Part shown: positions 52,075-61,558 of the stretch, piece by piece | Numbering within the stretch: position 1 is the first letter of the stretch | Layout: every line of letters begins with the position of its first letter | Source: Meiothermus cerbereus DSM 11376 | Lineage (GTDB): Bacteria; Deinococcota; Deinococci; Deinococcales; Thermaceae | Assembly (NCBI RefSeq): GCF_000620065.1 | Contig: NZ_JHVI01000007.1 | Span: 64,501 to 128,500, forward strand | Direction of reading: 5' to 3' | Length of the DNA stretch: 64,000 bases | Notes under the pieces: model-generated | Databases searched by the model: none | Seen by the model: only the letters and a program-made list of their open reading frames with translations | Told to the model about the DNA's origin: nothing | Position numbers and translations under genes: made by a program

Positions 52075-53043
52075 ATGAAAGCTATTGTGGTTGAGCAAAA
52101 CGGCCCGCCCGAAAACCTGCGCTACCAGGAGGTGCCAGACCCCAGGCCCAAGGCCGACGAAGTGCTGGTGCGCACGACCCTTACCAGCCTCAACTACGCC
52201 GATGTGCAGGCCCGGCGGGGCGGCTACGAGGCGGGTTCACCACCCCCCTTCATACCGGGGCTGGATGCGGTGGGGGTTGTGGAAGCCCTGGGGGCAGACG
52301 TAACAGGCCTGAAGCTGGGACAACGGGTGGCAGTGTTTACCAGCGGGGGCTCGTATGCCGAAAAAGTGCTAGCTAAAGCAGTGCTGGCCTACCCGGTTCC
52401 TGCCAAGCTTCCCGACGAGGCTGTATCGGGCCTGACTGCCCTGGTTACGGCCTACAACATCCTGACCTGGGCCGCACGGCTGCAAAAGAACGAGACCGTG
52501 CTGGTGCATGCCGCTGCCGGAGGGGTGGGCAGTCTGGCGGTACAGATGGCCAAAGCCCTGGGTGCGGGGCTGGTCATTGGCACTGTGGGGGATACAGCCA
52601 AAGCCGATGCTGTTCGCCGTCTGGGGGCCGACGAAGTGCTGGGGTATGCGGATTTTGCCGAGCAGGTGCTGAAGCTTACCAAACAACAAGGCGCCGATGT
52701 AATTCTCGACTCGGTGGCGGGCGAGGTCTTTAATCGGGGAATGCAGTGCCTGGCTCCTTTTGGCCGAATGGTGGTGTATGGACATGCCAGTGGGCAGGCC
52801 GGCAGCTTTGAAACCCGCCCGCTGCACCGCCAGAGCAAAGCGGTCATCGGCTACAGCAGCGGGCACTACCGCCGCAGTCGGCCCGCGCTTTTGAGACCCA
52901 CCGTAGAGGCCGTTTTTGCCCTGCTCCAGGCCGGGCAGGTTCGGCTTTTGGTTGGCGCGCGCTACAGGCTCGAGCAGGCCGCAGAGGCCCACGCCCTGAT
53001 GGAAAGCCGCCGGAGCACAGGCAAAATTTTGCTTTACCCCTAA
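52075..53043 (+). CDS. Zinc-independent quinone oxidoreductase-like MDR protein
   Basis: The 322-residue medium-chain dehydrogenase/reductase has [15 protein letters not shown] near the N-terminus, the Rossmann motif [19 protein letters not shown], and lacks the structural and catalytic zinc cysteines. It likely uses NADPH to reduce quinones or enones. Its stop overlaps the stop of the aldo/keto reductase gene on the other strand by 4 bp. Confidence 0.88.
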   Translation: MKAIVVEQNGPPENLRYQEVPDPRPKADEVLVRTTLTSLNYADVQARRGGYEAGSPPPFIPGLDAVGVVEALGADVTGLKLGQRVAVFTSGGSYAEKVLAKAVLAYPVPAKLPDEAVSGLTALVTAYNILTWAARLQKNETVLVHAAAGGVGSLAVQMAKALGAGLVIGTVGDTAKADAVRRLGADEVLGYADFAEQVLKLTKQQGADVILDSVAGEVFNRGMQCLAPFGRMVVYGHASGQAGSFETRPLHRQSKAVIGYSSGHYRRSRPALLRPTVEAVFALLQAGQVRLLVGARYRLEQAAEAHALMESRRSTGKILLYP

Positions 53044-54056
53044 ACTTCGCGCTCGGTGCGGGTGAGGGGCCAGCTAGACACTTCATTGAGCGCGGCAATT
53101 TCCTCTGCCCCAAGCTGCAGTCCGGCGGCTGGGAGCAGGTCTTGCAACTGCTGAACCGTATTGGCCCCCACAATCGGGGCGGTAATGAAAGGGCGCGACA
53201 ACTGCCAGGCCAGGGCCACCTGCGCTGGATGGGCCCCGTGTCGATCGGCGATTTCCAGCACCTTATCCAGAATCTTCCAGTTTTGCTCGCTAAAGCGCCC
53301 ACTGGCAATGCCCTGGGCCCGCACGCTCTCGGGCAGGGGTTGGTCGCGGCGGTACTTGCCGGTGAGGAAGCCACCCGCCAGGGGGCTGTAAGGGATTACC
53401 CCCAGGCCATAGGTCTCGCAAACTCGAGCCAGCTCCCGCTCGAAGTTCATCCGGGTAGGCATAGTTAGGCTGTACTCAGGCTGGATCGAAACAAAGCTTT
53501 CGAAGCCGTGTTTATCGGAAGCCCACAAGGCCTGCATCAGGCGCCAAGCCGAAAAGTTGGAGCAGCCGATGTAGCGCACATAGCCTTTATGCACCAGGTC
53601 GGTCAGGGCCGAGAGGGTTTCCTCGATGGGCACCTGATTGTCAACCCAGTGCACCTGGTAAAGGTCGATATAGTCCACGCGCAGGCGGCGCAAGCTGTCT
53701 TCGACTGCCCGCATGATCCAGGCACGTGATAGCCCCTCGCGCTGCAGGGGGTGGTTGCGCCCCTCGGAACCCCCCGGCCCCATCGGACCCCGTACCTTGG
53801 TAGCTAAGACCACCCGCTCACGCAGCCCTCGACTTTGCATCCAACGCCCAATAATCTCCTCCGAGACCCCACCCGGATTGCCAGGTGCCCAGGTGCTGTA
53901 GATGTCGGCGGTATCAATCAGGTTGCCTCCCGCCTCCACAAAAGCGTCCATGATGGCAAAGGAGGTGGGTTCGTCGGCAGTCCAGCCAAACTGCATGGTG
54001 CCGAGGGCGATGGGATGAACAAACAAACCCGACTTTCCCAGTTTGCGGTAGCTCAT
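53040..54056 (-). CDS. Aldo/keto reductase
   Basis: The 338-residue barrel protein starts [20 protein letters not shown]. It has the catalytic Asp/Tyr region ([15 protein letters not shown]), Lys in VVLATKVRG and His in DLYQVHWVD. It probably reduces carbonyls with NADPH; the substrate is unknown. I chose the ATG at 54056, eight bases after TAGAAT, not the open frame to 54077. Confidence 0.93.
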   Translation of the reverse strand: MSYRKLGKSGLFVHPIALGTMQFGWTADEPTSFAIMDAFVEAGGNLIDTADIYSTWAPGNPGGVSEEIIGRWMQSRGLRERVVLATKVRGPMGPGGSEGRNHPLQREGLSRAWIMRAVEDSLRRLRVDYIDLYQVHWVDNQVPIEETLSALTDLVHKGYVRYIGCSNFSAWRLMQALWASDKHGFESFVSIQPEYSLTMPTRMNFERELARVCETYGLGVIPYSPLAGGFLTGKYRRDQPLPESVRAQGIASGRFSEQNWKILDKVLEIADRHGAHPAQVALAWQLSRPFITAPIVGANTVQQLQDLLPAAGLQLGAEEIAALNEVSSWPLTRTEREV

Positions 54057-54064
54057 AGGGCTTG

Positions 54065-54070
54065 ATTCTA
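54065..54070 (-). promoter_or_regulatory. -10 box, aldo/keto reductase
   Basis: TAGAAT on the minus strand ends 8 bases before the ATG at 54056. Confidence 0.4.
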
Positions 54071-54203
54071 CGCCCACAGCGTTCCAGATGACACCACGTT
54101 CTCCACCCGCAGCCGCCTGGCTGCTGCCCTACGAAGTGGCGGGCCGCCCTACACATCTGGGTCGGTTATCGTCAGCTTTGGTATAAGGGGCTCCCAGTGC
54201 CCA

Positions 54204-54845
54204 TTAGCTGGCGGTGAATGGGTTATGGGCATTGGCCCGCAAGCGCTCGATCAGGGGGCGCAGCAGATCGCGCTTGAGCTTGAGCGACTGGCGGTTGACT
54301 ATGAAGCGGGCGGTGGAGTGGGCCAGCACCTCGACCTCGAGCAAGCCCGCCGCCCTGAGGGTAGCCCCGGTCTGTACCACATCCACCACGGCATCGGCCA
54401 GCCCGGTGAGGGCGGCCAGTTCGACATTACCGGCCAGCTCGATAATATCGGCAACTATTCCCCGTTCACGCAGTACCTGGGCGGTAAAGCGGGGGTACTT
54501 GGTGGCAATGCGGCGGATGGGCCCGCTAGAGGCAGGGTGGCGGATGAGGGAAAGGCGGCAGGCCCCTGTGCCCAGGTCAACCGGCTCGTACACGTCCCGA
54601 CCCGACTCTAGCAGCACATCGTTGCCCACCACCCCCACATCGGCAATGCCCAGATCCACATAGGTGGGCACGTCATGGTTGCGCAGCTCCAGAACAGCGA
54701 TGCCCCCTTCGTTACCGTGCAGCAAGGCCCGCCCATTTTGCACTGGCGGCAGCTCGAGCCCAGCCTTCGTTAGCGCCTGGTAGCCGTCGGCGAAGTTGCG
54801 CCCTTTGGGCAGGGCTACCACCAAAGCATAGCGTCCGCGAATCAT
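54204..54845 (-). CDS. hisG: ATP phosphoribosyltransferase, short form
   Basis: The 213-residue protein matches short His[18 protein letters not shown] start, [19 protein letters not shown] and the PRPP-binding [19 protein letters not shown] loop. It catalyses the first step of histidine synthesis. The short form lacks the regulatory C-terminal domain and is known to need HisZ, which is not in this window. GGGAGC precedes the ATG. Confidence 0.94.
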   Translation of the reverse strand: MIRGRYALVVALPKGRNFADGYQALTKAGLELPPVQNGRALLHGNEGGIAVLELRNHDVPTYVDLGIADVGVVGNDVLLESGRDVYEPVDLGTGACRLSLIRHPASSGPIRRIATKYPRFTAQVLRERGIVADIIELAGNVELAALTGLADAVVDVVQTGATLRAAGLLEVEVLAHSTARFIVNRQSLKLKRDLLRPLIERLRANAHNPFTAS

Positions 54846-54928
54846 CCCAGCTCCCTTATATCACAAACCGCCAGCTTCGATTCAGGGAGCGCAGCAGCAC
54901 CTTTACGAACCTCAATGGCTGTCAAAGG

Positions 54929-56269
54929 CTACGACAGCACAGGCTTGGCCGGGTCTTCGGGGGTCTGGTCGTGGTCGGGGATCAGGGCTTCTGCCTCGCG
55001 TATCACCCGGAACAAGTAGCCCCCCAGGCCCACCGCCATACCCAGCAGGCCGCTCATAACCAGCAGCAGCGCCATGCCAGCCCCCGGCCCCACCCCCACC
55101 AGGCCCCCAAAAAGACCAACCAGGGAGCCACCGGGCATCATGGCCGGGGTCAGCACCCGGTCGGCCAGCGGACCCGCTACCAGCATAGACAGCGGCCCGG
55201 CTACCCAGGCAATCATGCGGCGGGCGGCAAACACCTTACCCTGCACGTCGGGGGGCACTTTGGCCTGCCAGATGGCCTGGTTAGAGCCGTTCAGAATGGG
55301 CACAATCAGGGCGAACATGAAAGCACAGGCAGCCCAGATCCACACACTCTGCCCCAACCCCAACAACACGCTTCCAAAAAGGCTCGAAAACACCCAGCCC
55401 AAAAGCACCCCATGTACCTTGCGCCGGGGGCCACCCCAGGTCGAGAGCAACACCCCACCCAGCACCCCGCCAATGCCCGCAGCACTTTGCACGGTAGCCA
55501 GTGCGGTTTCGCTCGAGGCCGTGCGGGCCAGAATCATTGCGGCCATAATGGCCGAGCCCAGGTTGGCCACCAGATTGCCCAGCAGAAACACCGTCTGCAG
55601 ACCCAGCAGGCTCGGCCTGGCAAAAATGAAGCGGAAACCATACAGTGCCTCACGCAGCAGACTTCCCCGGCTTTCCAGGCCAGCGGCGCTTTGCTTGGGT
55701 TGGGGCACCTGCACCAGAATTAAGGTGACGAAGGCAGCCACAAAAGTGACCAGATCCAGCAGCAGAATGCCCCCTAACCCCACCAGCCCCAGAAAGATAC
55801 CCGCCAGAATGGGTGCCCCAATACCCGAGGCCGACTCTGCCAGCGAGAGCAGGCCGTTGGCCCGCGCATAGTCCTTCTTGGCTACCATGGTCGAGATGGC
55901 CGCAGAGTAAGCAGGCCATTGAAAAGCGCTGGTCAGACCGTTCAGGGCCCCTACCACGTACAGGTGCCACACCTCCAGGCTCCCACTCAGGTAAAGCAAA
56001 AACACCGTCAGCGTGCCCAGCGCAGCGCCCAGATCCGAGATCATCATCATGAGCTTGCGGTTGGCCCGATCTACCCAGGCCCCAGCAAAGGGCGAGATCA
56101 GGATAAGCGGCACCATATAGAAAAAACCCATCAGGGCCAGCGAGGTAGCCAGCCCGGTTTTTTCGAAGGCCCAGATGGTAAGGGCAAACTGGCTCATACC
56201 GCTGCCCACCAGCGAGACCAGTTGCCCCAAGGCCACCAGTGTGAATCCCCTTAGTCCGGTCAAATGCAT
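54929..56269 (-). CDS. MFS transporter, drug-exporter-like
   Basis: The 446-residue protein has about twelve hydrophobic spans. It has the loop-2/3 motif GAWVDRANRKLMMMISDLGA and a long cytoplasmic central loop with PQPKQSAAGLESRGSLLREA. It is most like the enterobactin-exporter/macrolide-efflux (EntS/MefA) branch of MFS. The substrate is unknown. The divergently transcribed winged-helix gene at 56378 is a likely regulator. Confidence 0.88.
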   Translation of the reverse strand: MHLTGLRGFTLVALGQLVSLVGSGMSQFALTIWAFEKTGLATSLALMGFFYMVPLILISPFAGAWVDRANRKLMMMISDLGAALGTLTVFLLYLSGSLEVWHLYVVGALNGLTSAFQWPAYSAAISTMVAKKDYARANGLLSLAESASGIGAPILAGIFLGLVGLGGILLLDLVTFVAAFVTLILVQVPQPKQSAAGLESRGSLLREALYGFRFIFARPSLLGLQTVFLLGNLVANLGSAIMAAMILARTASSETALATVQSAAGIGGVLGGVLLSTWGGPRRKVHGVLLGWVFSSLFGSVLLGLGQSVWIWAACAFMFALIVPILNGSNQAIWQAKVPPDVQGKVFAARRMIAWVAGPLSMLVAGPLADRVLTPAMMPGGSLVGLFGGLVGVGPGAGMALLLVMSGLLGMAVGLGGYLFRVIREAEALIPDHDQTPEDPAKPVLS

Positions 56270-56365
56270 AGCTCTTTGAGCCAGGGCAGGCTATTCGGGC
56301 CCTGGTGCCTTTCCATGGTCCAAGTTTAGAGAAGCTCTACTCAGCAAATAAGACAAGATTTTGAG

Positions 56366-56371
56366 TAGAAT
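56366..56371 (+). promoter_or_regulatory. -10 box, leaderless regulator gene
   Basis: TAGAAT ends 6 bases before the GTG at 56378 in the 108-bp spacer shared with the MFS gene. Confidence 0.45.
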
Positions 56372-56377
56372 GCAGGT

Positions 56378-57025
56378 GTGTCCAGCACAAGCGAAAATAC
56401 CAGGGTGCTCGAGCTCAACAATGCGCTGGCCGCCCGTATTCTGGCCGACCCCGAGGTAGCTGTCTTCCTCAAGCCCTTTATGCATGGGCCCACCACCGTT
56501 AAGGCCGCGGCCGAAGCGTTTAATCTGCCCATTCAGACCATGCACTACCGCGTGGGTCAGATGCTTAAGGCCGGTCTATTGCAGGTGGTGGCTGTATCGC
56601 ACAGGCAGGGGCGACCCATCAAGCAGTATCAGGCCACCTCCACAGCCTTTCGCTTTCCCCTAAAGCTGGTGCCCCAGCGTCTCCTGGAAAACCTGACCAG
56701 CCATGTGTTCTGGAAAGCCCAGCTCGAGCGCAGCCTGGAAAAAGCCCTGCAAGCAAACACCCACCAGGCACACATGGTGGTCTATCGCAACCAGGACGGG
56801 CTGCTCACCTGGAGCTCCCACCCGGATGATGAGGCAGAAGAGCCCGAAGTCCTGGGCCTGCAATACCCAGCCACCTTCAACCTCTGGACCGGAGGCCTTA
56901 TGCTTGACCGGGCCGATGCCAAAGCCTTACAGCGTGAACTATGGGAACTCTACGAGCGCTATGCCCATCGGGGAGGTGCCGAAAAATACGTAATGCACCT
57001 GGGCCTGGCCCCAAGCTTCGAATAG
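56378..57025 (+). CDS. Winged-helix (ArsR-like) transcriptional regulator
   Basis: The 215-residue protein has an N-terminal helix-turn-helix (FMHGPTTVKAAAEAFNLPIQ, then TMHYRVGQMLKAGLLQVV) and a wing RQGRPIKQYQAT. An approximately 130-residue C-terminal domain with no recognised family follows and may sense a ligand. The divergent MFS exporter is the natural target (inference). It starts at a GTG six bases after TAGAAT. Confidence 0.82.
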   Translation: MSSTSENTRVLELNNALAARILADPEVAVFLKPFMHGPTTVKAAAEAFNLPIQTMHYRVGQMLKAGLLQVVAVSHRQGRPIKQYQATSTAFRFPLKLVPQRLLENLTSHVFWKAQLERSLEKALQANTHQAHMVVYRNQDGLLTWSSHPDDEAEEPEVLGLQYPATFNLWTGGLMLDRADAKALQRELWELYERYAHRGGAEKYVMHLGLAPSFE

Positions 57026-57080
57026 CCAGGGCGCTGCTCGTGTCCGGGCACCGATAAAACTACCTCAGCCCTGCATAGCC

Positions 57081-57109
57081 TTGACGCATAACGCATATGG
57101 GTGTATGAT
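57081..57109 (+). promoter_or_regulatory. Strong promoter of the pseudouridine synthase gene
   Basis: TTGACG (57081-57086) and TATGAT (57104-57109) are separated by exactly 17 bp, the best sigma-70-type promoter I see in the window. Transcription should begin near 57116, giving a leader of about 35 nt. Confidence 0.8.
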
Positions 57110-57120
57110 TTTTTTATCAG

Positions 57121-57142
57121 CCCCGGAAATCGGGGGTTTTTT
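57121..57142 (+). terminator. Terminator-like hairpin in the 5' leader
   Basis: CCCCG (57121-57125) and CGGGG (57131-57135) form a stem with a GAAAT loop, followed by G and TTTTTT, then seven bases to the ATG. It lies after the promoter, so it may act as an attenuator, or it may end readthrough from the regulator gene. Confidence 0.65.
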
Positions 57143-57149
57143 ATTTAAC

Positions 57150-57899
57150 ATGGGCAAAGAGCGTTTAGACAAAATACTGGGGCATCTGGGCGTGGGTACC
57201 CGCAAAGAAATACACAGGCTGGCTCGAGCGGGCCTGATTACCGTCGATGGCGAGATCATCACCGACTCGGCCTTTAAGTTCGACCCCAGCCTCGCACGCA
57301 TCGAGGTGGCCGGGGAGCGCTTGGAGTACCAGACCTATTTTTACCTGATGCTCAACAAGCCTGCAGGCTACATCACCTCTACCAAGGATCGCGACGGCAT
57401 TCCCATTACCGCACTGCTGCCCGAGGAATTGCAAAGGGACGACTGGATGCCAGTGGGCCGCCTGGACAAAGATACCGAGGGGCTCTTGCTGCTCACCACC
57501 GACGGCGAACTGCTGCACCGGCTGACCCATCCGCGCTGGAAGGTGACCAAGCGCTACTACGTGGAACTGGCCCGCCCAGCCACCCCCGACGATGTGGCGG
57601 TGTTTGCGGCAGGCGACCTCGAGCTCGATGGTGAGGCGCTTCAGCCAGCAGAACTGCACCTGAGCCCCGACCCTTACAAGCCCGACCCTTACAAGGTAGA
57701 GCTGGTCATTCGGGAAGGCCGCTTTCACCAGGTCAAGCGGATGTTTGCCGCCAGAGGTAATGAGGTTACCTACCTGAAGCGGGTGGCTTTTGGGCCGATC
57801 TGGCTTCCCGCCGACCTGCCTCTGGGTGGCAGCCGCAAACTGACCGCCGAGGAAACCCAGGCCCTGTACCATGCGGTGGGCCTGGCAAATGCAAAATAA
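57150..57899 (+). CDS. RsuA/RluB-family 16S/23S rRNA pseudouridine synthase
   Basis: The 249-residue protein has an N-terminal S4 domain (RLDKILGHLGVGTRKEIHRL) and a catalytic domain with Asp in VGRLDKDTEGLLLLTTDG and the late motif EGRFHQVKRMFAARG. It isomerises uridine in rRNA; RsuA and RluB types cannot be separated here. A 15-bp duplication yields DPYKPDPYK. The ATG at 57150 has no good Shine-Dalgarno outside the hairpin. An upstream in-frame start at 57081 would lie on the promoter. Confidence 0.92.
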   Translation: MGKERLDKILGHLGVGTRKEIHRLARAGLITVDGEIITDSAFKFDPSLARIEVAGERLEYQTYFYLMLNKPAGYITSTKDRDGIPITALLPEELQRDDWMPVGRLDKDTEGLLLLTTDGELLHRLTHPRWKVTKRYYVELARPATPDDVAVFAAGDLELDGEALQPAELHLSPDPYKPDPYKVELVIREGRFHQVKRMFAARGNEVTYLKRVAFGPIWLPADLPLGGSRKLTAEETQALYHAVGLANAK

Positions 57900-57919
57900 G
57901 CCCATCTAGGGCTATGCCT

Positions 57920-57925
57920 TAGGAT
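57920..57925 (+). promoter_or_regulatory. -10 box, leaderless membrane-protein gene
   Basis: TAGGAT ends 6 bases before the ATG at 57932. Confidence 0.4.
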
Positions 57926-57931
57926 GAAGGC

Positions 57932-58375
57932 ATGTACGACTTCCTTCTTTCCATCCACAACATCGCCCGCTGGCTGGTGCTGCTCGCGGCCATTTATCTG
58001 CTTTACCGCAGCCTCAGTGGGCTCCGCAGCCGCAGTTATGGATCCGCCGACCGCCAGGCCGGCCTGATGTATACCGCTTTGATGGACACGCAGCTGCTGC
58101 TGGGCATTTTATTGATGGTTCTAAGCCCCCTAGTACAGAGCGCGCTGGCCAACCCTGGTGCTGCCATGCAGAATGACCAGACCCGCTTCTTCCTTGCCGA
58201 ACACTGGGTGCTGATGCTGGCTGCAGTGGTGCTGGCGCATGTGGGTAGCGTCCGCGTCCGAAAAGCCGCCGAGGCCCTGCTCAAACAGCGTCAGGCCCTG
58301 ATCTGGTACGGCTTGAGCATAGCGCTGATGTTGCTGGGCATCCCCTGGTGGCGGCCCCTGCTGCGCCTCGGCTAG
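57932..58375 (+). CDS. Four-span integral membrane protein, unknown function
   Basis: The 147-residue protein has hydrophobic spans at about 11-27, 46-68, 87-105 and 124-141. Conserved-looking polar residues are in the spans (SIHNIARW, HWVLMLAAVVLAHVG), including histidines that could bind haem, as in cytochrome-like four-helix proteins; this is only a possibility. It appears monocistronic and ends at a bidirectional terminator. Confidence 0.72.
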   Translation: MYDFLLSIHNIARWLVLLAAIYLLYRSLSGLRSRSYGSADRQAGLMYTALMDTQLLLGILLMVLSPLVQSALANPGAAMQNDQTRFFLAEHWVLMLAAVVLAHVGSVRVRKAAEALLKQRQALIWYGLSIALMLLGIPWWRPLLRLG

Positions 58376-58391
58376 GCATCTCATGCAAATC

Positions 58392-58419
58392 AATAGAGGA
58401 GGCTTTGGCCTCCTCTATT
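58392..58419. terminator. Bidirectional terminator between convergent genes
   Basis: AATAGAGGAGGC pairs perfectly with GCCTCCTCTATT around TTTG, a 12-bp stem. It sits 16 bases from both the membrane-protein stop and the HU stop. Confidence 0.85.
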
Positions 58420-58435
58420 GGAAGGGACTGCGGGT

Positions 58436-58738
58436 TTATTTCTTGACGGTTTCCTTCAGGGCCTTGCCAGGCTTGAAGGCAGGGTACTTGGAGGCGGGGA
58501 TCTTGATCTTCTGGGTGGTGCCAGGCTTCACACCGGTACGGGCTTTACGGCTGCGCACTTCGAAGGTGCCGAAGCCGGTCAACTGCACTTTATTACCAGC
58601 CTTGAGGGCGTCTTCGATCTTGCTCAGGAAAGCGTCCACGGCGGCTTTGGCATCTTTTTTCTTCAAGCCAGCGGTGGCGGCTACTTGGTCAATCAGGTCG
58701 GCTTTGGTTTTGGTTTTCTTTGCTGCGGCTCTTGCCAT
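58436..58738 (-). CDS. Histone-like DNA-binding protein HU
   Basis: The 100-residue protein has a Lys/Ala-rich N-terminal extension ([12 protein letters not shown]), then the HU core: [47 protein letters not shown] and a C-terminal [15 protein letters not shown]. It bends and compacts DNA. The N-terminal extension is longer than in E. coli HU; similar extensions are known in Deinococcus-Thermus HU. A strong AAGGAGGT stands before the ATG, unlike the leaderless neighbours, fitting high expression. Confidence 0.96.
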   Translation of the reverse strand: MARAAAKKTKTKADLIDQVAATAGLKKKDAKAAVDAFLSKIEDALKAGNKVQLTGFGTFEVRSRKARTGVKPGTTQKIKIPASKYPAFKPGKALKETVKK

Positions 58739-58845
58739 ACTGTTACCTCCTTTATTTTCCCTTCAGCACGGAGTGTAGCACACCTGATATACAAATCGCA
58801 AGCACCAGAGCAGCGCGGAGGGCAATTTCGTTTCGGACAGAATGC

Positions 58846-59487
58846 CTAAACCGTGGGCTTTCTGTGGTATTCAGGGGGCAAAAGTGCGGTCACGGCTGCC
58901 TCGAGCTGGCGTGTAACCTCCTCCAGGGTCTTGTGATCGGTTTTCCCCGGAGGTATGGCAATGGGATCGCCGAATACCACACGAACCGGTCGCCGCAGAC
59001 GCGGCCCCTTGCCCACCGGCCAGGCTTTGTCGCTGCCGATGATGGCCGCCGGAACGATCACGGCACCCGTACGCAAGGCAATGGCCGCCACCCCGGTCTT
59101 GAACGGCTCGATAAACCCGGTGCGGCTGCGACGCCCTTCGGGAAAGATACCAAAGGCCATGCCGTTTTTTAGAACGCGAATGGCCGCCTTAATGGCCCCC
59201 AGATCGCCCGCCCCCCTCGAGACCGGAATCACGTACAGGCGTGGCAAAAGCCAGCGCAGGATGGGGTACTTGAACACGTCGTCGCGCGACATATAGCTCA
59301 CCACCCTGGGGCAGGCCACCCCCATCACCACCGGGTCGAGGAAGGACATGTGGTTGGAAGCCAGTATTACCGGGCCTTCCATGGGAATTTTCTCCGCGCC
59401 TTCCACCTTCAAACCAAACAGCACCTGCAGCAGCACTCGAGCCAGCGCTTTGGTGTTGTGGTAAACCCTTAAGCCATACTCGTACAT
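58846..59487 (-). CDS. plsC: 1-acyl-sn-glycerol-3-phosphate acyltransferase
   Basis: The 213-residue membrane-associated acyltransferase has the catalytic NHMSFLD (His46, Asp51) and the glycerol-phosphate-binding FPEGRRSRTG, then VIVPAAIIG. It makes phosphatidic acid. TATGAT lies 8 bases before the ATG. It lies downstream of the MDR reductase in the same direction, but a 52-bp gap holds its own -10 box. Confidence 0.92.
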   Translation of the reverse strand: MYEYGLRVYHNTKALARVLLQVLFGLKVEGAEKIPMEGPVILASNHMSFLDPVVMGVACPRVVSYMSRDDVFKYPILRWLLPRLYVIPVSRGAGDLGAIKAAIRVLKNGMAFGIFPEGRRSRTGFIEPFKTGVAAIALRTGAVIVPAAIIGSDKAWPVGKGPRLRRPVRVVFGDPIAIPPGKTDHKTLEEVTRQLEAAVTALLPPEYHRKPTV

Positions 59488-59495
59488 CGCGCCCC

Positions 59496-59501
59496 ATCAT
59501 A
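59496..59501 (-). promoter_or_regulatory. -10 box, plsC
   Basis: TATGAT on the minus strand ends 8 bases before the plsC ATG. Confidence 0.4.
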
Positions 59502-59539
59502 AGCAGAAAGTCGGGAATCGAGGGCCAAAGCACAGGCAC

Positions 59540-60520
59540 TCAGGCCATTTTCACCACCACCCGCCCCCGCACCTGACCTTGCAGGATGGCCTGGGCCCGT
59601 TCCGGCACTTCTTCCAGGCTAACAACCTGCATAGCTTCTTCCAGCAAGGGCCTGGGCAGGTCGTGGGCCAGACGCTGCCAGGCCTCCAGGCGCTTTTCCC
59701 GGGGGCACATCACCGAGTCGATGCCCAGCAGGTTCACCCCGCGCAAAATAAAGGGGAATACGGTGGTCTCGAGCTTCACCCCACCCGCGTTGCCGCAGGC
59801 TGCCACGCTGCCGCCGTAGGCCATGCGCGGCAACACCCCGGCCAGCACCGCCCCGCCCACGGTGTCCACCGCCCCGCCAAAACGTTCGGACTCGAGCGGC
59901 TTGCTGGGTGCTGTCAGCGCAGCGCGATCCAGAATCTCGCCCGCACCCAACGACCTCAAATGGGCTTCTTCACTGGTGCGGCCGGTAGAGGCCACCACCC
60001 GGTAGCCCAACCGGGCCAAAAGCGCGACCGCCAGGCTGCCCACCCCACCCGCTGCGCCAGTAACCAGCACTTCTTTGCTTTTATCTATCGCATGGGCCTC
60101 GAGGGCCATCACCGCCAGCATGGCGGTAAAACCCGCCGTGCCGATGCCCATAGCCTGCTGCAAGGAAAGCCCCTGGGGTAGAGGCACCAGCCACTCCGAG
60201 CGCACTCGAGCCAGTTCCGCCAGCCCGCCCCAGTGCCGCTCCCCCACCCCCCAGCCGGTCAGGATGACCGAGTCGCCGGGTTTGTACGCGGGCGAGGCCG
60301 ACTCCAGCACCGTTCCGGCCAGGTCAATGCCGGGAACCATGGGGAAACTGCGGATCACCTTGCCTGCACCTGTAATGGCTAGGCCGTCCTTGTAGTTGAG
60401 GCTGCTGTAGGCCACCCGCACCAGCACATCCCCTTGCGGCAGTTCATCCAGGGTAGCCTGCCGAATCTGGGCGGTATAGGGGTCGCCCGATTCCACTACC
60501 AGGGCCTTGAAGGTTTGCAT
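59540..60520 (-). CDS. YhdH/AcuI-type MDR oxidoreductase
   Basis: The 326-residue medium-chain reductase has SSLNYKDGLAITGAGKVIR, VPGIDLAGTV, GWGVGERHWGG and [19 protein letters not shown]. These are characteristic of the YhdH/YhfP/AcuI group (acrylyl-CoA reductase-like), which uses NADPH and no zinc. The substrate is not proven. TAATCT is 6 bases before the ATG. Confidence 0.9.
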   Translation of the reverse strand: MQTFKALVVESGDPYTAQIRQATLDELPQGDVLVRVAYSSLNYKDGLAITGAGKVIRSFPMVPGIDLAGTVLESASPAYKPGDSVILTGWGVGERHWGGLAELARVRSEWLVPLPQGLSLQQAMGIGTAGFTAMLAVMALEAHAIDKSKEVLVTGAAGGVGSLAVALLARLGYRVVASTGRTSEEAHLRSLGAGEILDRAALTAPSKPLESERFGGAVDTVGGAVLAGVLPRMAYGGSVAACGNAGGVKLETTVFPFILRGVNLLGIDSVMCPREKRLEAWQRLAHDLPRPLLEEAMQVVSLEEVPERAQAILQGQVRGRVVVKMA

Positions 60521-60526
60521 GGCCCT

Positions 60527-60532
60527 AGATTA
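60527..60532 (-). promoter_or_regulatory. -10 box, leaderless MDR gene
   Basis: TAATCT on the minus strand ends 6 bases before the ATG at 60520. Confidence 0.4.
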
Positions 60533-60604
60533 CCCGATGAAGGCTGGACGAAAACAATTCGGTAGTAGCTCACATGTTTCCGCTGGCGGTGTTAGGCTTT
60601 TGGT

Positions 60605-61441
60605 ATGCGTTCTCCACTGGTCAGCGCCCAATGGCTGCACGATCGCCTTAACGACGAGCGGCTGCGGATTGTGGACTGCCGCTTTTCCCTGCAAGACCCC
60701 CTGGCCGGTCGGCAGGCCTATGTAGCGGGGCACATCCCCGGTGCTTTGTTCCTCGACTTAGAACAAGACCTCTCGGCCCCGGTGCGGCCCGACCGCCGGG
60801 GGGGCCGCCATCCCCTGCCCACCCCCGAAGCCCTGGCCGAAACCCTGGGCCGCGCAGGCATTGGCAACCAGCACTTTGTGGTGGCCTACGACGACCCCCC
60901 CGCCGGTGGGATGTATGCCCCGCACTTGTGGTGGTTGCTGAAGTGGCTGGGCCACGACCAGGTGGCCGTACTGGACGGCGGCATCAGGGCTTGGCAGAAG
61001 GCAGGTTACGAGATTTCTACCTCGGCGGTGGAGCACGCCCCCACCACCTTCCGGCCCCACCCTCGGCCCGAGATGGTGGTGGATGCCGATTTTGTAGCCC
61101 ATCGCCCCCCTGGCACGGTGCTGATTGATTCCAGGGCCCCCGAGCGCTACCGGGGCGAGGTGGAACCCATCGACCCGGTGGCCGGGCATATTCCTGGGGC
61201 CATCAACCGCAGCTGGCTGGACAGCCTGGAGGCCTCGGGAAGATTCAAGCCCGCCGAGGCCCAGCAAAAGCGCTTCGAGGGCCTCGAGGGCGAAATTATC
61301 GCCTACTGCGGCTCGGGCGTCTCGGCCACGGCCAATGTGCTGGCCTTAGAGCTCATCGGGAAGCCCGCCCGCCTGTACGCCGGCTCCTGGAGCGACTGGG
61401 TGTCCGACCCTAGCAGGCCCGTCGCAACGGGTGAGGAATAA
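60605..61441 (+). CDS. Thiosulfate/3-mercaptopyruvate sulfurtransferase
   Basis: The 278-residue tandem-rhodanese protein has an inactive N-domain ([35 protein letters not shown]) and a catalytic C-domain with active-site Cys in [15 protein letters not shown]. The CGSGV loop is nearer to 3-mercaptopyruvate than to classical thiosulfate enzymes, but this is not decisive. TAGGCT is 5 bases before the ATG. Confidence 0.92.
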   Translation: MRSPLVSAQWLHDRLNDERLRIVDCRFSLQDPLAGRQAYVAGHIPGALFLDLEQDLSAPVRPDRRGGRHPLPTPEALAETLGRAGIGNQHFVVAYDDPPAGGMYAPHLWWLLKWLGHDQVAVLDGGIRAWQKAGYEISTSAVEHAPTTFRPHPRPEMVVDADFVAHRPPGTVLIDSRAPERYRGEVEPIDPVAGHIPGAINRSWLDSLEASGRFKPAEAQQKRFEGLEGEIIAYCGSGVSATANVLALELIGKPARLYAGSWSDWVSDPSRPVATGEE

Positions 61442-61558
61442 GCGCCAACCCCAGGTGAAAACCGCTCCCCCACATCGACCATCGGCTGTTTTAGACCGCT
61501 ATAAAACATACACGGCGCACACTGCATCCCATCAGACCGGGTAAACTTAGGCCCAGCT

